This document shows, piece by piece, positions 9,083 through 17,823 of a stretch of DNA of 64,000 nt. The translations under genes were made by a program, and so were the position numbers. The stretch covers positions 992,001 through 1,056,000 of the forward strand of contig CBDEGP010000001.1 in NCBI GenBank assembly GCA_965237875.1. The letters run 5' to 3'. The notes under the pieces were generated by a model. The model worked only from the letters and a program-made list of their open reading frames with translations, had not been told where the DNA came from and ran no database searches. This stretch comes from DAOUJI01 sp965237875 (GTDB taxonomy: Bacteria > Chloroflexota > Dehalococcoidia > Lucifugimonadales > JAGWBF01). How positions within the stretch are numbered: position 1 is the first letter of the stretch; every line of letters begins with the position of its first letter.

Positions 9083-9565
9083 ATGTTGATAATCTCAGTA
9101 ATAGGCGGAAGCCAGGCCAGCGACGCCACCAGGGACCTCGCTTATGAGGTGGGCCGTCAGCTCGCGTTGCGGGGCGTTCCGGTGGCCTGCGGCGGGCTCT
9201 CGGGCGTCATGGAGGCCGTGTGTAGAGGAGCCAAGGAGGCCGGAGGGACCACGATAGGCATTCTGCCCGGCATCGATCCCAATGCGGCCAATCAGTGGGT
9301 GGACATTCCGATATGCACCGGCATGGGATACGCCAGAAACTCGGTCGTGGTGAATACAGGCAGGGCGGTGATTGCCCTGGAAGGCGCTTACGGGACCCTG
9401 TCCGAGATCGGCCATGCTCTCGGCAACGACGTTCCCGTAGTGGGTCTCTGCACCTGGACCATATCTAAGAACGGCGCCGTTGACGACCGGATCATAGTCG
9501 CTGAAACGCCCGCTGAGGCCGTGGAAAAGGCTGTTCAGGCGGCCAATGACCGTGTGTCGGGCTAG
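9083..9565 (+). CDS. TIGR00725/LOG-like Rossmann-fold protein (possible nucleotide phosphoribohydrolase)
   Basis: 160 residues beginning with a nucleotide-binding pattern (ISVIGGSQAS) and containing the GGLSGVMEAVCRGA and EGAYGTLSEIGHAL segments of the 'lysine decarboxylase-like' LOG/TIGR00725 superfamily. In related LOG proteins the PGGxGTxxE motif hydrolyses cytokinin or purine nucleotide N-glycosidic bonds; here the equivalent is EGAYGTLSE, so activity is uncertain. The start was placed at the ATG at 9083 because homologues begin directly with the Rossmann strand; an in-frame TTG lies at 9035. It precedes eno by 23 bases and may be co-transcribed with it. Confidence 0.8.
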   Translation: MLIISVIGGSQASDATRDLAYEVGRQLALRGVPVACGGLSGVMEAVCRGAKEAGGTTIGILPGIDPNAANQWVDIPICTGMGYARNSVVVNTGRAVIALEGAYGTLSEIGHALGNDVPVVGLCTWTISKNGAVDDRIIVAETPAEAVEKAVQAANDRVSG

Positions 9566-9588
9566 CTCGTTCTGAAGCATGGTGAATA

Positions 9589-10887
9589 GTGGCGGCTGCG
9601 ATAAGTGAAGTCAGAGCGCGTGAAGCGCTGGACTCCCGGGGGAATCCCACCGTCGAGGCCGAAGTGCTCTTGTCTGACGGGGCCGTCGGCTTGGCTATGG
9701 TCCCTTCAGGAGCGTCCACCGGCGCCCACGAAGCTTTGGAGTTGAGGGATGGAGACCCGGCCAGGTATAACGGGAAAGGCGTCCTCAAAGCTGTGAACAA
9801 TATCGAGAGCGTCATAGCTCCGGCGCTGAAGGGCAGCTCACCCTTCGACCAGAGCGCAGTGGACCAACGGCTTCTCGAATTGGACGGCACTGCTGACAAG
9901 TCCAACCTGGGCGCCAACGCCATCCTGGGAGTGTCTATGGCTGTAGCCCGCGCCTCCGCTTCCTCCCGGCGGGCGCCCCTGTATCGCTCCCTGGCGGACA
10001 GGGACAGCTATTCGCTGCCTGTGCCCATGTTCAACATATTCAACGGAGGGAGGCACGCCCGCAACTCCACCGACATCCAGGAGTTCATGGCGGCGCCTGT
10101 GGGAGTCGACACATTCCGGGAGGCGGTGAGGGCCGGCGCCGAGATTTACCAGGCGTTGGGCAGGATTCTAACCGACCTGGACCTGAGCACGAACGTGGGG
10201 GATGAGGGAGGTTTCGCACCCTCGTTGTCCTCCAACGCCGAAGCGGTTGACCTGGTCTTGGAGGCGATTTCCAAGGCGGGATACAAGCCCGGTCAGGACT
10301 GCTGCGTGATGCTGGACGTCGCCGCCACCGAACTTTATTCGGACGGCGTGTACATCCTTGAACGGGAAGGGGCCAGGCTGACCTCAGGCGAATTTGTCAG
10401 CTATCTCTCAGATTGGACCGGAAAGTACCCGATCCTGAGCATTGAGGACGGGCTTTCCGAGGACGATTGGACCGGCTGGCAGTCACTGTCGGCCCGCATC
10501 GGCGACCGGGTTCAGCTGGTGGGCGACGACCTCTATACCACCAACTCGCAGCGCATCCGGAGAGGCGTGGAGGCCCGCGCCAGCAACGCCGTGCTCATAA
10601 AAGTAAACCAGATAGGAAGCCTTACGGAGACGTTGGAAGCCGTCGAACTGACCAGAGAAGCCGGATGGGCGAACGTCATAAGCCACCGTTCGGGAGAGAC
10701 TGAGGACAGCACGATAGCCGACCTGGCGGTGGCGTGGGATGCGGGACAGATAAAGTCCGGCGCCCCGTGCCGGTCTGAGCGGCTGGCGAAGTACAACCGT
10801 CTCCTGCGCATAGAGCAAGAGCTGGGAAGCTCGGCCAGGTACGCCGGCGCCGACGCTTTCAAGCATGTCAGCACGGGTCTCAGGTAG
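9589..10887 (+). CDS. eno: Enolase (phosphopyruvate hydratase)
   Basis: Interconverts 2-phosphoglycerate and phosphoenolpyruvate in glycolysis and gluconeogenesis. 432 residues, full length. Key features: the substrate loop ASTGAHEA, catalytic Lys at about K338 in LIKVNQIGS, and the SHRSGETEDS motif at about 365-374 with H366. The start codon is GTG at 9589 with only a weak ribosome site. The gene lies 42 bases upstream of gap, so two central glycolytic enzymes are adjacent. Confidence 0.97.
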   Translation: MAAAISEVRAREALDSRGNPTVEAEVLLSDGAVGLAMVPSGASTGAHEALELRDGDPARYNGKGVLKAVNNIESVIAPALKGSSPFDQSAVDQRLLELDGTADKSNLGANAILGVSMAVARASASSRRAPLYRSLADRDSYSLPVPMFNIFNGGRHARNSTDIQEFMAAPVGVDTFREAVRAGAEIYQALGRILTDLDLSTNVGDEGGFAPSLSSNAEAVDLVLEAISKAGYKPGQDCCVMLDVAATELYSDGVYILEREGARLTSGEFVSYLSDWTGKYPILSIEDGLSEDDWTGWQSLSARIGDRVQLVGDDLYTTNSQRIRRGVEARASNAVLIKVNQIGSLTETLEAVELTREAGWANVISHRSGETEDSTIADLAVAWDAGQIKSGAPCRSERLAKYNRLLRIEQELGSSARYAGADAFKHVSTGLR

Positions 10888-10929
10888 AACAGAGGAGCAA
10901 CGGACCAATAATCCTTTGGAGGTGTTGTG

Positions 10930-11943
10930 ATGGCCACTCGGATAGGGATCAACGGATTCGGACGCATAGGGCGCCAGGTGACGCGCGCAATCATGGAAAG
11001 ATACCCGGACAAGCTGGAGGTGGCGGCGGTCAATGACCTGGCGGACGCCAAGACCAACGCCCACCTTTTCAAATACGACACAAGCTATGGGGTCTACCCT
11101 GGCACGGTGGAGCCGGTCAACGGCAGCCTTGCCGTGGACGGCAAGCCCATCACCGTCTTCCAGGAAAGGGACCCTTCCAAGATTCCCTGGTCCGAGGTGG
11201 GAGCCGAGTTGGTTGTGGAGTCCACCGGGTTCTTCACCAACGCCGACCAGGCTATGGGACACCTTCAAGGCGGGGCCAAGAAGGTGGTCATCTCCGCTCC
11301 GGCCCGCGGCGAGGACATAACCCTTGTGCTGGGAGTGAACGACGGGAAGTACGACCCGGCCGCCCACAAGATCGTGTCAAACGCGTCCTGCACAACCAAC
11401 TGCTTTGCGCCCATGGTGGCTGTGTTGAACGAGAGCTTCGGAGTCGAGCATGGGCTTATGTCCACGGTGCACGCCTACACCAACGACCAGAAAATACTGG
11501 ACCAGGTCCACGAGGACCTCAGGCGGGCCAGAGCGGCGGCCATGAACATCATCCCCACCAGCACCGGCGCCGCCAGAGCCGTGGGCAGCGTCATCCCGGA
11601 GCTGAACGGGAAACTACATGGCATGGCCCTCCGTGTGCCCACGGCCACCGTCTCCCTCACGGATTTCACCGCCACGGTTTCCAGGGAAGTGACCGTTGAA
11701 GAGGTCAACGAGGCTTTCAAGAGGGCCTCGGAGGGCAAGCTCAAGGGGATTCTGGAGTTCAGCGAGGAGCCGCTGGTGTCCACCGACTTCAAGGGAAATC
11801 CCCACAGCTGCATTCTCGACTCGCTGTCCACGATGGTCATGGAAAAACGAATGGTGAAGATTCTCGGCTGGTACGACAATGAGTGGGGCTACTCCTGCCG
11901 GACAGCCGACCTCTGCTCCTTCATGACTGACAAGGGCCTCTAA
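10930..11943 (+). CDS. gap: Glyceraldehyde-3-phosphate dehydrogenase, type I
   Basis: Oxidative phosphorylation of glyceraldehyde-3-phosphate with NAD(P). N-terminal Rossmann motif GINGFGRIGR, catalytic Cys at about C154 in SNASCTTNC, and the WYDNEWGYS C-terminal motif. 337 residues, normal length. The ATG at 10930 is preferred over the GTG three bases earlier because GGAGG at 10918-10922 is spaced 7 bases from it. A strong intrinsic terminator follows at 11964. Confidence 0.97.
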   Translation: MATRIGINGFGRIGRQVTRAIMERYPDKLEVAAVNDLADAKTNAHLFKYDTSYGVYPGTVEPVNGSLAVDGKPITVFQERDPSKIPWSEVGAELVVESTGFFTNADQAMGHLQGGAKKVVISAPARGEDITLVLGVNDGKYDPAAHKIVSNASCTTNCFAPMVAVLNESFGVEHGLMSTVHAYTNDQKILDQVHEDLRRARAAAMNIIPTSTGAARAVGSVIPELNGKLHGMALRVPTATVSLTDFTATVSREVTVEEVNEAFKRASEGKLKGILEFSEEPLVSTDFKGNPHSCILDSLSTMVMEKRMVKILGWYDNEWGYSCRTADLCSFMTDKGL

Positions 11944-11963
11944 AAGCGGGGGACGTTAACAAT

Positions 11964-11992
11964 AAAGGGGAGGCGTCATGCCTCCCCTTTTT
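11964..11992 (+). terminator. Rho-independent terminator after gap
   Basis: An 11-bp perfect stem (AAAGGGGAGGC / GCCTCCCCTTT) with the loop GTCAT runs directly into a T tract (TTTTT ends at 11992). It starts 20 bases after the gap stop codon and separates the glycolytic genes from the next transcription unit. Confidence 0.93.
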
Positions 11993-12030
11993 CGTTGACC
12001 GGCTATGCTGGACGGGAATCCCAGGCAGGT

Positions 12031-12059
12031 TTACCGTCGTAAGATTAGGTTGCTAGAAT
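12031..12059 (+). promoter_or_regulatory. Candidate promoter for the giant membrane protein gene
   Basis: TAGAAT at 12054-12059 is preceded directly by TGC (extended -10), with TTACCG at 12031-12036 exactly 17 bases upstream. It lies between the gap terminator and the next gene, where a new promoter is expected. The -35 match is weak. Confidence 0.5.
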
Positions 12060-12133
12060 ATCGGCGTTTGAAGTCCCGACCAAAATGCTGAAATTGGCTT
12101 AGCGTAAAATGGCTTAAATTGCCGGAGATTAAA

Positions 12134-15100
12134 TTGCCGGCCCTGTCCGGGCTGGTCCAAACATACAGCCGGTTTGCGCCGGCCCTGCTGCTGCCCCTAA
12201 TCCTGGCTGTGGCCCTGGGGTTCCGCCTCTACGGAATAGGTTGGGATGACGGGTACGGGTTCCATCCCGATGAACGGTCCCTCTACATGCGGGCCGACTG
12301 CATGTTCCGTACGCTCACCGAGTCCCCCGGACATCAGGACTGCATCAGAGAGTTTCCTGAGACAAGGCCGGGGCTGCCCGACCTACCGACGGCTCTCAAC
12401 GTCGCCGAAAGCCCGCTGAACCCCCACTGGTTCCCCCTGGGTTCCCTTCTGATATACGCCGTCGTGCTCATCCGGGGGATATTCGAGCCCCTTACCGATC
12501 TGGGATCTCTGCTGAGCATGGCCTATATCGGGCGTTCCCTGGCCGTTGTGGCGGACGTGGGGACAGTGTTCATGGTCTATCTTCTGGGTAAGCGAATCTT
12601 CGACCGCAGGGCCGGGCTGTTGGGGGCGGCGCTCGTTGCCTTGACTGTGGTCAGCATTCAAAGCAGCCATTTCTACCGGCCTGAGCCGTTCCTGGTCTTT
12701 TTTGTAGCGGCGTCGTTTTGGGCCATGCTCCGCGCGGTGGAGCATAGACGGCTCCGGGACTCGCTTCTGCTGGGAGTGTTCGTCGGCCTCACCTTCGCCA
12801 TGAAGGTCTCGTCCCTCCCCCTGGCTCTGCCGCTGGCGCTTGGGTACGGGTACATCCTTGCCACCAACAAGTCCGGTTCTTGGGAGCCTCCCTCTCCAGA
12901 CAAGCAGACCCGGGTGATCGTCCACATGGTGTCCGCCGCCGCTGTGGCCGTGGGAGTGTTCTTCATCACGACGCCCTATGCCTTGCTGGACATGGTCACG
13001 TTCGTGGCCGACATCACCTACCAGGCCGACAACGTGGCAAGAACGGCCGGCATAGTCCCGTTCACAGTGCAGTACGTGGACACCCCCGCCTTCCTCTATG
13101 AGCTGAGGCAGACGACTTTCTGGGGGTTTGGGCTTCCGCTGGGCATAGCCGCCTGGGGGGGAGTCGTGTATTGGCTTGTCAGGGAGTCTGTCGGGGCGCT
13201 GCGTGAGGGGCGGATGAACATAGGCCAGGCAATGCTGTTGGCCTGGGCATTGCCCAACTTCATCTTGCTGGGATTCTTCGAGACCAAGTTTCTCAGGTAC
13301 ATCTTCCCGATTATGCCCTTCATGGTCCTGTTGGGAGCGGGCATGCTCGTGGACCTGACGGACCGGGCGCGCAGTCTGCGCCAGGCTGTGTGGGCGGCGG
13401 GAAACCGTCTCCAGAGATTATTGGCGCCTACGGTCAAATATGCGCCTCATGCTGCGCTTGGTGTGACCGTGTTCATTGTTGTGGCCACGGCGTTCTATGC
13501 AGTGGCCTTCAGCCGGGTCTATGCGTCTCCGCATCCCGCCGTTCAGGCGTCGGAATGGATTAACGAGAACCTGCCCCACGCCACCAACATAGTCACCGAC
13601 AACCATTGGGACGAAGGGATTCCCAACCTCCACCGTTACGGCGTCCACGGCAATCAAATACCCATCTATGAGCGGGACTCGCCGTCCAAGATGGAGTCGA
13701 TGGCGGAAATGCTCTCCCGCGGGGACTGGCTGGTCTTCTACAGCAATCGGACGTATGGCAGTGTGGCAAGGCTGCCCCAGCGGTATCCTCTGAGTTCCCG
13801 CTATTACCGACTGTTGTTTTCCGGCGAGCTGGGATACGAGTTGACGATGGAGTTCAGCTCTCACCCCAACCTGTTCGGCGTCGCTTTCGTGGACGACCCC
13901 TTCGGAAGGGCGGGCGTGCCCGAACCCGCTTTGATCAAAGAATCGGCGCCGGCGCCGGTGACCTTCAACCTGGGATATGCGGACGAAAACGTCGTCAACT
14001 ACGACCACCCCAGAGTCCTGCTGTTCCAAAACGTCGGAGGCTATTCCAGCGACCGACTTTTGGGCTTGCTCCTGGGCGGGCCCGGCCTCCGCATCGACTC
14101 CCCGGAAGAGGAGACGCCTCTCCTTCTCGACGACGAAGACAGGGCAGCGCAGCGAGAGGGCGGCACATGGTCCGACATCATCAAACGGGACAGCTGGACC
14201 AATGCGGTCCCCATCCTCGCGTGGCTGCTGCTGGTGGAGGTTATCTACATTGCAGCTCTGCCTCTGTCGGTATTCGTATTCAGATGGCTGCCTGACCGGG
14301 GCGTAATCCTGGCCCGTGTGCTGGGAATCCTGGGAGTGGCCTACGTGGCGTGGCTGCTGGCCAGCCTCGAGTGGGTGCACTTCTCCCGCTACTCGGCGCT
14401 TATCGGCCTGCTTGTGATGGCTACGCTGTCTGGACTGACTCTGGCGTTCCGGTGGAGGGACTTCAAGGACTTCATAGTCAGCCACTGGCGTCTGCTGGCT
14501 GTTGGAGAGGTCCTGTTTCTCGTCGCCTTTCTCGCCTTCACGGCGGTGCGCTGGGCCAACCCCGACTTGTGGCACTTCTACAGGGGCGGTGAGAAGCCCA
14601 TGGACTTTGCGTACCTCAACGCAGTCCTGCGGTCCACTGTGATGCCTCCCTACGACCCCTGGTTTGCAGGCGGATATTTGAACTACTACTACTGGGGGCA
14701 GTTTATCGTCGCCACGCTGGTGAAGGCCACGGGGATTGTCCCGTCGGTTGCGTACAACCTGGCGGTGCCCTTGCTGTTCTCCCTGACAATCACGGGCGCC
14801 TATTCAATTGTCTTCAACCTGGTGACCGGCTTCAAACGGGCCGCGGCGTCCGTCGGGGGATTATCAGACCAACCGCCCCTTGAGGAGAGGCCCGCCGGAA
14901 GCGTCATGTCATGGCGGGACGCTTGGCGCCGGAGCGTCCCTTGGCACGGCGTGGGAGCCGGAGTGTTGGCGGCGGCTTTCGTTGCCGTCATTGGCAATCT
15001 GGGTTCCATTGGCCAGGTAGTCCGAGGAGGTTGGAACACGATATTCCACGGCGCTCCCTACCCGTCGCTTACTTTCCTGGCGGACTTCTGGAAAAGCAGC

Positions 15101-16738
15101 CGGATGATCCCCGTATTGGACGACGTGAGTCCGTCGGCCCTGACCTTCTGGATTCCCGAGAAGTTCGGCTCGTGGGTTGACATCAGTCCCCACATCACCG
15201 AGTTCCCGTTCTTCAGCTTTCTGTTCGCCGATTTGCACGCCCACATGATCGCCATACCCTTCACACTGTTGGCCGTCGCTTTGGCGTTCAACCTTCTTCT
15301 GGGCATTAGAGACGGCGCCGTGCGCCGACTGCTGCCCGCCGCCGTCGTTCTGGCTGTCGCCGTAGGGGCTTTGTGGGCCATCAACTCGTGGGACTACCCG
15401 ACCTTTCTCATTCTTTCGGTCGGTTCGATGGGACTTGGCGCTTATCTCCGTCAGGGCCGCCTGTCGGAGAGGGCAGGCGTATTCCTTGGGGCGGCGGTCC
15501 TTGTGGGGCTGCTGAGCGTGCTGGCCTTCCTGCCTTTCCACAACAATTACCACCCGTTCCCGACGGGGATTGTGGCCGCCAAGTGGCAGACCCCGCTGCT
15601 TAATTTCCTGGGCATACACGGGCTGTTCTTGTTCATAGTGGGCAGCTTTCTGGTCTACGTCGGCTGGACGCCTGTGGTCATGTCCGTCAGAGGCCTGTTC
15701 CGCAGACTTGTGAGAGCTTCCGGCGGGTCTATGGTTGATGAGCCGGCCGAAAGCGGCCCGAAGAAGTCCGGCGCCGGGCCTTGGACGGCTTTGGCGGGCG
15801 GCGTTGCATTGCTGCTGTTCGTGTATACAGCCGTGACAGGGTTCTGGACGGCGGCGGTCATCGTGCTGTTCATAGCCGCGCTTTTATGGAGCGTCAGACG
15901 GATTCTCACCGCTGAGAGGGAGACCGCGCCCTACGTCGTCTTTCCCCTGGCGTTGGCTTTACTGGCGCTGCTGGTGGCCTTTGGCGTGGAGTTCATCAGG
16001 GTGCAGGACGACATCGGACGTATGAACACCCTGTTCAAGCACTACCTGGCGGTCTGGACGCTGCTGGCGATGGCTTCGGCCTTCCTGCTGTGGCGGTTGG
16101 CGTCCCAGGCCGGACTGAGTCTTCGGGGTCTGAAGTCTCCCTGGCGTTGGAGGACTGTCTGGATGGCAGCAGTCCTACTTCTGTTTGTTTCCACCATGAT
16201 CTATCCAGTCCTGGGCACGTGGCACCGGATAGGAGACCGCTTCCTTACGGACGACAGGACGCTGGACGGGGCCGCGTACATGGAAAACGCTGTGCACTGG
16301 GAGAAAGACCAACTTCTGGTCCTGAACTGGGACTATCAAGCCATCCGAGAACTCCAGGACAAAGTTCAGGGTTCGCCGGTGATCCTGGAGGCGTGGACTC
16401 CGCAGTACCGCTGGGGCGCGCGCTACTCGATATACACGGGGTTGCCTGCAGTCATGGGCTGGGGCTGGCACCAGGAGCAGCAGAGGATGGAATACAGGGA
16501 GACCGTAGTGGAACGAGTGTCCCACGTCGACGAGATATACACCACTTCGAATAGTCAACGGGCCCTGGACCTCATGGAGCGGTACGACGTGAAGTACATC
16601 ATCGTCGGCCAACTGGAAGAGGTCTATTATCCGGCCTCCGGCCTGGAAAAGTTCGCGCATTATGAAGAACAGGGCCTGACCGAGGTCTGGTATGAGAATC
16701 CGGAGGTCAAGGTCTACCGTGCCCTGTGGTATAATTAG
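12134..16738 (+). CDS. Giant multi-pass membrane protein: GT39-like glycosyltransferase half fused to DUF2298 (YYY) half
   Basis: About 1,534 residues with two membrane halves. The N-terminal half begins with a hydrophobic helix followed by the acidic HPDERS motif (about residue 45), the pattern of the first extracytoplasmic loop in GT-C (GT39/PMT, Agl23-like) glycosyltransferases. The C-terminal half (from about residue 800) carries a GGYLNYYYWGQF segment (about 848) and FADLHAHM (about 1032), marks of DUF2298, the Chloroflexi/archaeal 'YYY' membrane family. A role in cell-surface glycan assembly or export is inferred, not shown. The TTG at 12134 is chosen as start because CGGAG (12122-12126) is well spaced from it; another TTG lies at 12119 without a ribosome site. 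It is a single-gene unit with its own promoter. Confidence 0.82.
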   Translation: MPALSGLVQTYSRFAPALLLPLILAVALGFRLYGIGWDDGYGFHPDERSLYMRADCMFRTLTESPGHQDCIREFPETRPGLPDLPTALNVAESPLNPHWFPLGSLLIYAVVLIRGIFEPLTDLGSLLSMAYIGRSLAVVADVGTVFMVYLLGKRIFDRRAGLLGAALVALTVVSIQSSHFYRPEPFLVFFVAASFWAMLRAVEHRRLRDSLLLGVFVGLTFAMKVSSLPLALPLALGYGYILATNKSGSWEPPSPDKQTRVIVHMVSAAAVAVGVFFITTPYALLDMVTFVADITYQADNVARTAGIVPFTVQYVDTPAFLYELRQTTFWGFGLPLGIAAWGGVVYWLVRESVGALREGRMNIGQAMLLAWALPNFILLGFFETKFLRYIFPIMPFMVLLGAGMLVDLTDRARSLRQAVWAAGNRLQRLLAPTVKYAPHAALGVTVFIVVATAFYAVAFSRVYASPHPAVQASEWINENLPHATNIVTDNHWDEGIPNLHRYGVHGNQIPIYERDSPSKMESMAEMLSRGDWLVFYSNRTYGSVARLPQRYPLSSRYYRLLFSGELGYELTMEFSSHPNLFGVAFVDDPFGRAGVPEPALIKESAPAPVTFNLGYADENVVNYDHPRVLLFQNVGGYSSDRLLGLLLGGPGLRIDSPEEETPLLLDDEDRAAQREGGTWSDIIKRDSWTNAVPILAWLLLVEVIYIAALPLSVFVFRWLPDRGVILARVLGILGVAYVAWLLASLEWVHFSRYSALIGLLVMATLSGLTLAFRWRDFKDFIVSHWRLLAVGEVLFLVAFLAFTAVRWANPDLWHFYRGGEKPMDFAYLNAVLRSTVMPPYDPWFAGGYLNYYYWGQFIVATLVKATGIVPSVAYNLAVPLLFSLTITGAYSIVFNLVTGFKRAAASVGGLSDQPPLEERPAGSVMSWRDAWRRSVPWHGVGAGVLAAAFVAVIGNLGSIGQVVRGGWNTIFHGAPYPSLTFLADFWKSSRMIPVLDDVSPSALTFWIPEKFGSWVDISPHITEFPFFSFLFADLHAHMIAIPFTLLAVALAFNLLLGIRDGAVRRLLPAAVVLAVAVGALWAINSWDYPTFLILSVGSMGLGAYLRQGRLSERAGVFLGAAVLVGLLSVLAFLPFHNNYHPFPTGIVAAKWQTPLLNFLGIHGLFLFIVGSFLVYVGWTPVVMSVRGLFRRLVRASGGSMVDEPAESGPKKSGAGPWTALAGGVALLLFVYTAVTGFWTAAVIVLFIAALLWSVRRILTAERETAPYVVFPLALALLALLVAFGVEFIRVQDDIGRMNTLFKHYLAVWTLLAMASAFLLWRLASQAGLSLRGLKSPWRWRTVWMAAVLLLFVSTMIYPVLGTWHRIGDRFLTDDRTLDGAAYMENAVHWEKDQLLVLNWDYQAIRELQDKVQGSPVILEAWTPQYRWGARYSIYTGLPAVMGWGWHQEQQRMEYRETVVERVSHVDEIYTTSNSQRALDLMERYDVKYIIVGQLEEVYYPASGLEKFAHYEEQGLTEVWYENPEVKVYRALWYN
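16727..16735 (+). promoter_or_regulatory. Extended -10 promoter for the alpha/beta hydrolase gene, inside the 3' end of the membrane protein gene
   Basis: TGG-TATAAT at 16727-16735 overlaps the last codons of the preceding gene. Transcription from here would give a leader of about 90 bases before the hydrolase ATG. No good -35 is visible, as is allowed for extended -10 promoters. Confidence 0.5.
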
Positions 16739-16833
16739 CCCGATTTGCAGTCTTGGACGCTGCCGGACGGCACGACGCTCGAGACTTGGACCCCATAGGC
16801 AATCAGCGGGAATCAACCTTAGGAGGGAACGCC

Positions 16834-17730
16834 ATGGCTAGCCCTCAACTGGAAGAAGTGCTCCAGAAACTCCGCAACCGCCCCACCACCGACAGCACGA
16901 ACATCGACGACGCTCGAGCCATGTCGGACGCCCGCAAGGACCTGTTTCCCATCGGCTCTGACGTAAAGGTCAACCGGGTTTCGGCGGGAGGAGCCCCGGC
17001 GGAGTGGATCGCCTACGAAGGGAACCCACCCAACTCGGCGCTGCTGTATCTTCACGGCGGCGGATACGTGCAGGGTTCCATGAGGAGTCACCGGTCCACC
17101 ATATCCTGGATAGCCAAGGCGGCGGGAATCTGTGCGTTGGGGTTAGAATACCGTCTCGCCCCGGAGAGCCCGTTTCCGGCGGCAGTGGAAGACTCGGTGG
17201 CGGCCTATGGATGGCTCCTGTCCACCGGACACCTGCCCTCTAAGATGGCTATCGCAGGCGATTCGGCGGGCGGCGGGCTCACCCTTGCCACTCTCATAGC
17301 CCTGCGATATTACGGGCTGCCCATGCCCGCAGCCGGAGTCTGCATCTCCCCGTGGACCGACTTGACCCAGTCGGGAGACTCGATGAAGACCAATGCGGAG
17401 TCGGACCCGACGGTGAGCAAAGAGCGCCTCGATGATATGGCCGGTTTATACTACGGCTCCGCCGATCCGACGGCGCCGTTGGCGTCTCCCCTGTTCGGCG
17501 ACCTGACGGGGCTGCCGCCCCTGCTCGTCCAGGTCGGTTCCATCGAAACTCTGCTGGACGATTCGACCCGGCTGGTGGAAAAGGCCAAGGCGTCGGGAGT
17601 TGAAGCGACGCTGGAGGTGTGGGACGACATGCCCCACGTCTGGCACAACTGGGCCCCCGTTTTACCCGAGGCGCAGCAGGCGGTTGACAGTATCGGGGAG
17701 TTCCTAAGCCAACGCATGAATGGCGGGTAG
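16834..17730 (+). CDS. Alpha/beta hydrolase, hormone-sensitive-lipase (HSL/GDXG) family
   Basis: 298-residue carboxylesterase-type hydrolase. Visible motifs are the oxyanion-hole HGGG at 74-77, the nucleophile elbow GDSAGG with S144, an acid near 238-242 (IETLLDD, with Glu at 238 where many relatives have the catalytic Asp) and a His at about 268 (MPHVWH). No signal peptide, so probably cytoplasmic. The ATG at 16834 follows a near-perfect ribosome site (AGGAGGG, 16821-16827); an upstream in-frame start at 16753 lacks one. It stands just before a CoA-transferase/hydratase cluster and may release or process an ester or CoA intermediate for it; the substrate is unknown. Confidence 0.88.
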   Translation: MASPQLEEVLQKLRNRPTTDSTNIDDARAMSDARKDLFPIGSDVKVNRVSAGGAPAEWIAYEGNPPNSALLYLHGGGYVQGSMRSHRSTISWIAKAAGICALGLEYRLAPESPFPAAVEDSVAAYGWLLSTGHLPSKMAIAGDSAGGGLTLATLIALRYYGLPMPAAGVCISPWTDLTQSGDSMKTNAESDPTVSKERLDDMAGLYYGSADPTAPLASPLFGDLTGLPPLLVQVGSIETLLDDSTRLVEKAKASGVEATLEVWDDMPHVWHNWAPVLPEAQQAVDSIGEFLSQRMNGG

Positions 17731-17753
17731 GCCCCGTTAGAAATCGACATGAA

Positions 17754-17788
17754 AGAGCAGGCCGGCGTCTCGTTCACCGGCCTGCTCT
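17754..17788 (+). terminator. Long GC-rich hairpin, probable terminator or processing site
   Basis: A 12-bp perfect stem (AGAGCAGGCCGG / CCGGCCTGCTCT) with an 11-base loop lies 24 bases after the hydrolase stop codon. There is no T tract on the plus strand (AAAACG follows), so efficient intrinsic termination is not certain. Confidence 0.5.
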
Positions 17789-17823
17789 AAAACGTTGTCA
17801 CATCTGAGGAAGTCGGAACAGCC

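Noticed and set aside
13418..14575. 385-codon open frame on the minus strand inside the giant membrane protein gene
   Set aside because: Antisense to a gene with strong family motifs; no ribosome site and atypical composition.
17754..17788. Structured non-coding RNA or riboswitch
   Set aside because: Only one simple hairpin is visible; nothing beyond a terminator-like stem supports a specific RNA class.
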